Below, one piece after another: positions 5,285-6,857 of a stretch of 6,857 bases of DNA (positions within the stretch are counted from its first letter, which is position 1; each line of letters starts with the position of its first letter). A program made the translations under genes and the position numbers. This DNA comes from Solirubrobacterales bacterium (GTDB lineage: Bacteria > Actinomycetota > Thermoleophilia > Solirubrobacterales > 70-9): NCBI GenBank assembly GCA_013694825.1, contig JACDBR010000026.1:1-6857 (forward strand). The letters are read 5' to 3'. The notes under the pieces are model-generated. The model did no database searches. It was given only the letters and a program-made list of their open reading frames with translations, and had not been told where the DNA came from.

Positions 5285-5754
5285 TGGCCCTGCACTGCCC
5301 CGAGTGCGGCTTCGTCAACCCCGAGGGAGCCAACTACTGCCAGAAGTGCGGCGCCTTCCTGGGCCGGCAGGAGGGCACCGAGGACCCGACGACGATGACC
5401 TACAAGATCGACGAGACCGGCGAGTTCCAGCCGATCGACATCGACGAGGAGGTCAAATCGGCGGGCGCAGCGCTGGTGATCCGCTCAGGCGGAGGGCGGG
5501 CGGGGGAGAGCTTTACGATCGGCCGCGAACGGATGTCGATCGGCCGCGAGCCCGATGCCTCGGTCTTCCTCGACGACGTCACCGTCTCGCGCAACCACGC
5601 GTTGCTGGTCGAGCGCCAGGACGGCCACTACGTCGACGATCTCGGCTCGCTGAACGGCACTTACGTCAACCGGCGGCGGATCGAGTCGCACCTGCTGGCC
5701 GACGGCGACGAGATCCAGATCGGCAAGTACCGGCTCAGCTACCTGGAGCGCTAG
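5284..5754 (+). CDS. GarA/OdhI-like FHA protein with N-terminal zinc ribbon
   Basis: The 156 aa product begins with a zinc ribbon (C5, C8, C19, C22: CPEC and CQKC). It continues with a flexible acidic linker containing EDPTTMTY (T36, T37), and ends with an FHA domain at about 63-156. The phosphothreonine-binding residues are present: G87-R88, S102 and H105 (SRNH), and N124 with N129 (LGSLNGTYVN). The stretch FLDDVTVSR followed by GSLNGTYVN and DGDEIQIGKYRL is very close to mycobacterial GarA. GarA/OdhI binds and regulates 2-oxoglutarate and glutamate enzymes until kinases (PknG/PknB) phosphorylate one of two adjacent threonines in an ETT motif, which then folds back on the FHA domain. The T36-T37 pair is placed to do the same. 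The zinc ribbon is absent from GarA itself. The ATG overlaps the preceding stop, and the TAG overlaps the GTG of the MerR gene. Domain calls are firm; the metabolic targets are inferred. Confidence 0.92.
   Translation: MALHCPECGFVNPEGANYCQKCGAFLGRQEGTEDPTTMTYKIDETGEFQPIDIDEEVKSAGAALVIRSGGGRAGESFTIGRERMSIGREPDASVFLDDVTVSRNHALLVERQDGHYVDDLGSLNGTYVNRRRIESHLLADGDEIQIGKYRLSYLER
5745..5748 (+). promoter_or_regulatory. Ribosome binding site GGAG deciding the ftsR start
   Basis: GGAG lies inside the last codons of the FHA gene and ends 5 nt before GTG 5754, the first position where the MerR frame is free of the FHA gene. The site and the 1-nt stop/start overlap (TAGTG) support this start over any upstream one. 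Confidence 0.6.
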
Positions 5755-6521
5755 TGGCGGTAGCGGTCTCCAGATCGGGCGGTCAAGGCCGCGAGCCCGA
5801 GGCCGGCAGGCCCCGCACCGAACCCGGCGCCTCGAGGCCCCGGCGGGCGCTGACGATCGGCGCCGTCGCGAAGATCCTCAGTCAGGAGTTCGACGACATC
5901 TCGATCTCCAAGATCCGCTACCTCGAGGACCAGAAGCTGCTGGCGCCGCGACGGACCGCCGGCGGCTACAGGCTTTACTCCCAGGCCGACGTGGAGCGCC
6001 TCCGGGCGATCCTGCGAATGCAGCGCGACGAGTTCCTGCCGCTGCGGGTAATCCGCCAGGAGCTCGCCACGGGCGACTTCACCGGTCGCCGCCCGGCCGC
6101 CGAGAGCGTCAAGCGGCGCGCCGTATCCGTCGACGCCGCCGTGACCGTGCTCTCGGGCGAGGAGCTGATGGACGAGGCGAACGTCGACGCCAGCTTCATC
6201 CGCGAGCTGCAGGAGTTCGGGATCGTCCAGCCCAAACGGGTCGACGGCCGAATGGCCTACGACGAGACCGACCTCGAGATCGTTCGCGCCGCGGCCGAGC
6301 TGTCGCGGTTCGGCGTCGCCGGTCGCAACCTGCGCGTCTTTCGCACCTCCGCTGACCGAGAGGCGAGCCTGCTCGAGCAGATCGTCGGACCCTCGCTCCG
6401 CTCGCGAAGCCAGGCCCGGCGCCGCGAAGCGGTCGAGAACCTCGAGAGTCTCGCCGGGATCTGCGGCCACCTCAAGCACCTGCTGCTGGTCCGCGACCTG
6501 CGCCGGCTTAAGGGCGAGTGA
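5754..6521 (+). CDS. ftsR: MerR-family transcriptional regulator, FtsR-like
   Basis: The 255 aa product has a polar, Arg/Pro/Gly-rich N-terminus (1-31) and a MerR-type winged helix-turn-helix at about 32-104 (LTIGAVAKIL, ISKIRYLEDQKLLAPRR, GGYRLYS, then FLPLRVIRQEL). A linker leads to a C-terminal region whose residues 134-183 look like a second winged-helix unit (IRELQEFGIVQPKR), then a basic helical tail. There is no cysteine cluster for metal sensing. The pattern SxSKIRYLExxxLxxPxRTxxGYR with DEFLPLRVIR matches the mycobacterial Rv1828 and corynebacterial FtsR group, which regulates ftsZ and is encoded directly after the GarA/OdhI gene, as here. The GTG at 5754 overlaps the FHA stop and has GGAG 5 nt upstream. 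The frame stays open further upstream, but that part lies within the FHA gene and is not credible. Family assignment is firm; ftsZ as target is by analogy. Confidence 0.9.
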   Translation: MAVAVSRSGGQGREPEAGRPRTEPGASRPRRALTIGAVAKILSQEFDDISISKIRYLEDQKLLAPRRTAGGYRLYSQADVERLRAILRMQRDEFLPLRVIRQELATGDFTGRRPAAESVKRRAVSVDAAVTVLSGEELMDEANVDASFIRELQEFGIVQPKRVDGRMAYDETDLEIVRAAAELSRFGVAGRNLRVFRTSADREASLLEQIVGPSLRSRSQARRREAVENLESLAGICGHLKHLLLVRDLRRLKGE

Positions 6522-6552
6522 GGCGGGCGCCCAGCGTCCACGAGAGCCTGGC

Positions 6553-6857
6553 TTGCCGTCCGTCTCTCGCTCGCGCCTGATCGCTGCCGAGCCCGACCGG
6601 GTCTGGCGCCTCGTCGGCGACCCGCACGGCCTCGCCCGCTGGTGGCCGCGGGCCAGCAGGGTCGAGGATGTGATCGGTGAGGGAGGCCGAGCGCGCTGGA
6701 CGCTCGTCCTGGCCACCGAGAAGGGAAAGCCGGTGCGACTCGACTACCGCGCCACGGGCTCGACGGAGGGCCGGCGCTATGCCTGGGAGCAGCAGCTCGC
6801 CGATACGCCCTTCGAGCGCATCCTTCGCTCCGCCGAGCTCGAGCTCGAGCTCGAGCC
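6553..6857 (+). CDS. SRPBCC (START/Bet v1-like) family protein, 3' end outside the window
   Basis: The frame is open from TTG 6553 to the right edge (101 complete codons). The start reads PSVSRSRLIAAEPDRVWRLVGDP, then GLARWWPRASRVEDV, which is the typical opening of SRPBCC-fold proteins (polyketide cyclase/dehydrase and lipid transport group): a first beta strand, then a helix with the ExVWxLVxDP pattern and a Trp-Trp turn. Later strands follow (RARWTLVLAT, VRLDYRATG, RRYAWEQQL). These small proteins bind hydrophobic ligands in a cavity; no ligand can be named here. TTG 6553 is the only sensible start in frame after the ftsR stop, 31 nt downstream of it, with a weak GAGAG (6542-6546) 6 nt ahead. 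The last codons visible alternate Glu and Leu, encoded by a GAGCTC repeat at the window edge. Probably co-transcribed with ftsR. Confidence 0.78.
   Translation, partial: MPSVSRSRLIAAEPDRVWRLVGDPHGLARWWPRASRVEDVIGEGGRARWTLVLATEKGKPVRLDYRATGSTEGRRYAWEQQLADTPFERILRSAELELELE
6835..6855 (+). repeat. GAGCTC tandem hexamer repeat (3.5 units)
   Basis: Three and a half perfect copies of the palindromic hexamer GAGCTC lie in frame in the SRPBCC gene and encode alternating Glu and Leu. The repeat may continue past the window. Such a repeat is self-complementary and could be prone to slippage, or it may only reflect codon bias (GAG, CTC) in an ELELE stretch. Confidence 0.6.

Noticed and set aside
5304..5753. 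A 150-residue N-terminal extension of the MerR protein in its own frame
   Set aside because: The stretch lies within the FHA gene, whose frame is certain. The extension is Arg/Pro-rich shadow sequence, and GTG 5754 with GGAG gives a normal start and family length.
5751..6716. A 321-codon reverse-strand open frame
   Set aside because: It is antisense to the MerR gene and the SRPBCC start, both of which have clear family motifs; this frame has none.

Overview
The window is a GC-rich (clearly above 65% by eye), tightly packed stretch of bacterial chromosome with every convincing gene on the + strand. Protein content and order point to an early-branching actinobacterium, most likely class Thermoleophilia (Solirubrobacterales/Gaiellales type). 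The clues are a small single-motif RsiG-like anti-sigma factor, a GarA-like FHA protein followed by an FtsR-type MerR regulator, and a phosphatidyltransferase just upstream, as in the mycobacterial pgsA2...garA-Rv1828 region. This placement is inferred from family knowledge, not from a search.

Layout: (1) 2-1057, the 3' part of an uncharacterised protein that looks like an alpha/alpha-toroid enzyme and runs off the left edge. (2) 1091-2443, ispG (MEP isoprenoid pathway), with an unusual charged C-terminal tail of about 100 residues. (3) 2541-4241, proS, the bacterial-type prolyl-tRNA synthetase. (4) 4246-4923, a CDP-alcohol phosphatidyltransferase (phosphatidylglycerophosphate or cardiolipin synthase), 4 nt after proS. 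(5) A strong sigma70-like promoter with a perfect TATAAT overlaps the end of gene 4 and drives a second block: rsiG-like (5006-5284), zinc-ribbon/FHA garA-like (5284-5754) and ftsR-like merR (5754-6521). The genes of this block overlap by 1 nt at each junction. (6) 6553 to the right edge, the start of an SRPBCC-fold protein with a TTG start.

The first block is housekeeping: isoprenoid precursor synthesis, tRNA charging and membrane phospholipid synthesis. ispG and proS lack Shine-Dalgarno sequences, and each has a TANNNT box just before the ATG, suggesting leaderless or near-leaderless transcripts. The second block is regulatory. It places a predicted c-di-GMP-responsive anti-sigma factor, a phosphorylation-switched FHA metabolic regulator and a cell-division-linked MerR regulator in one translationally coupled unit. 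This is the most interesting part of the window: the RsiG-like protein has the c-di-GMP signature with one substitution (Gln to His at residue 42), and its location suggests that c-di-GMP, Ser/Thr-kinase and division signals are coordinated.

No mobile elements, CRISPR arrays, tRNA or rRNA genes were seen. Long reverse-strand open frames are GC-bias shadows.
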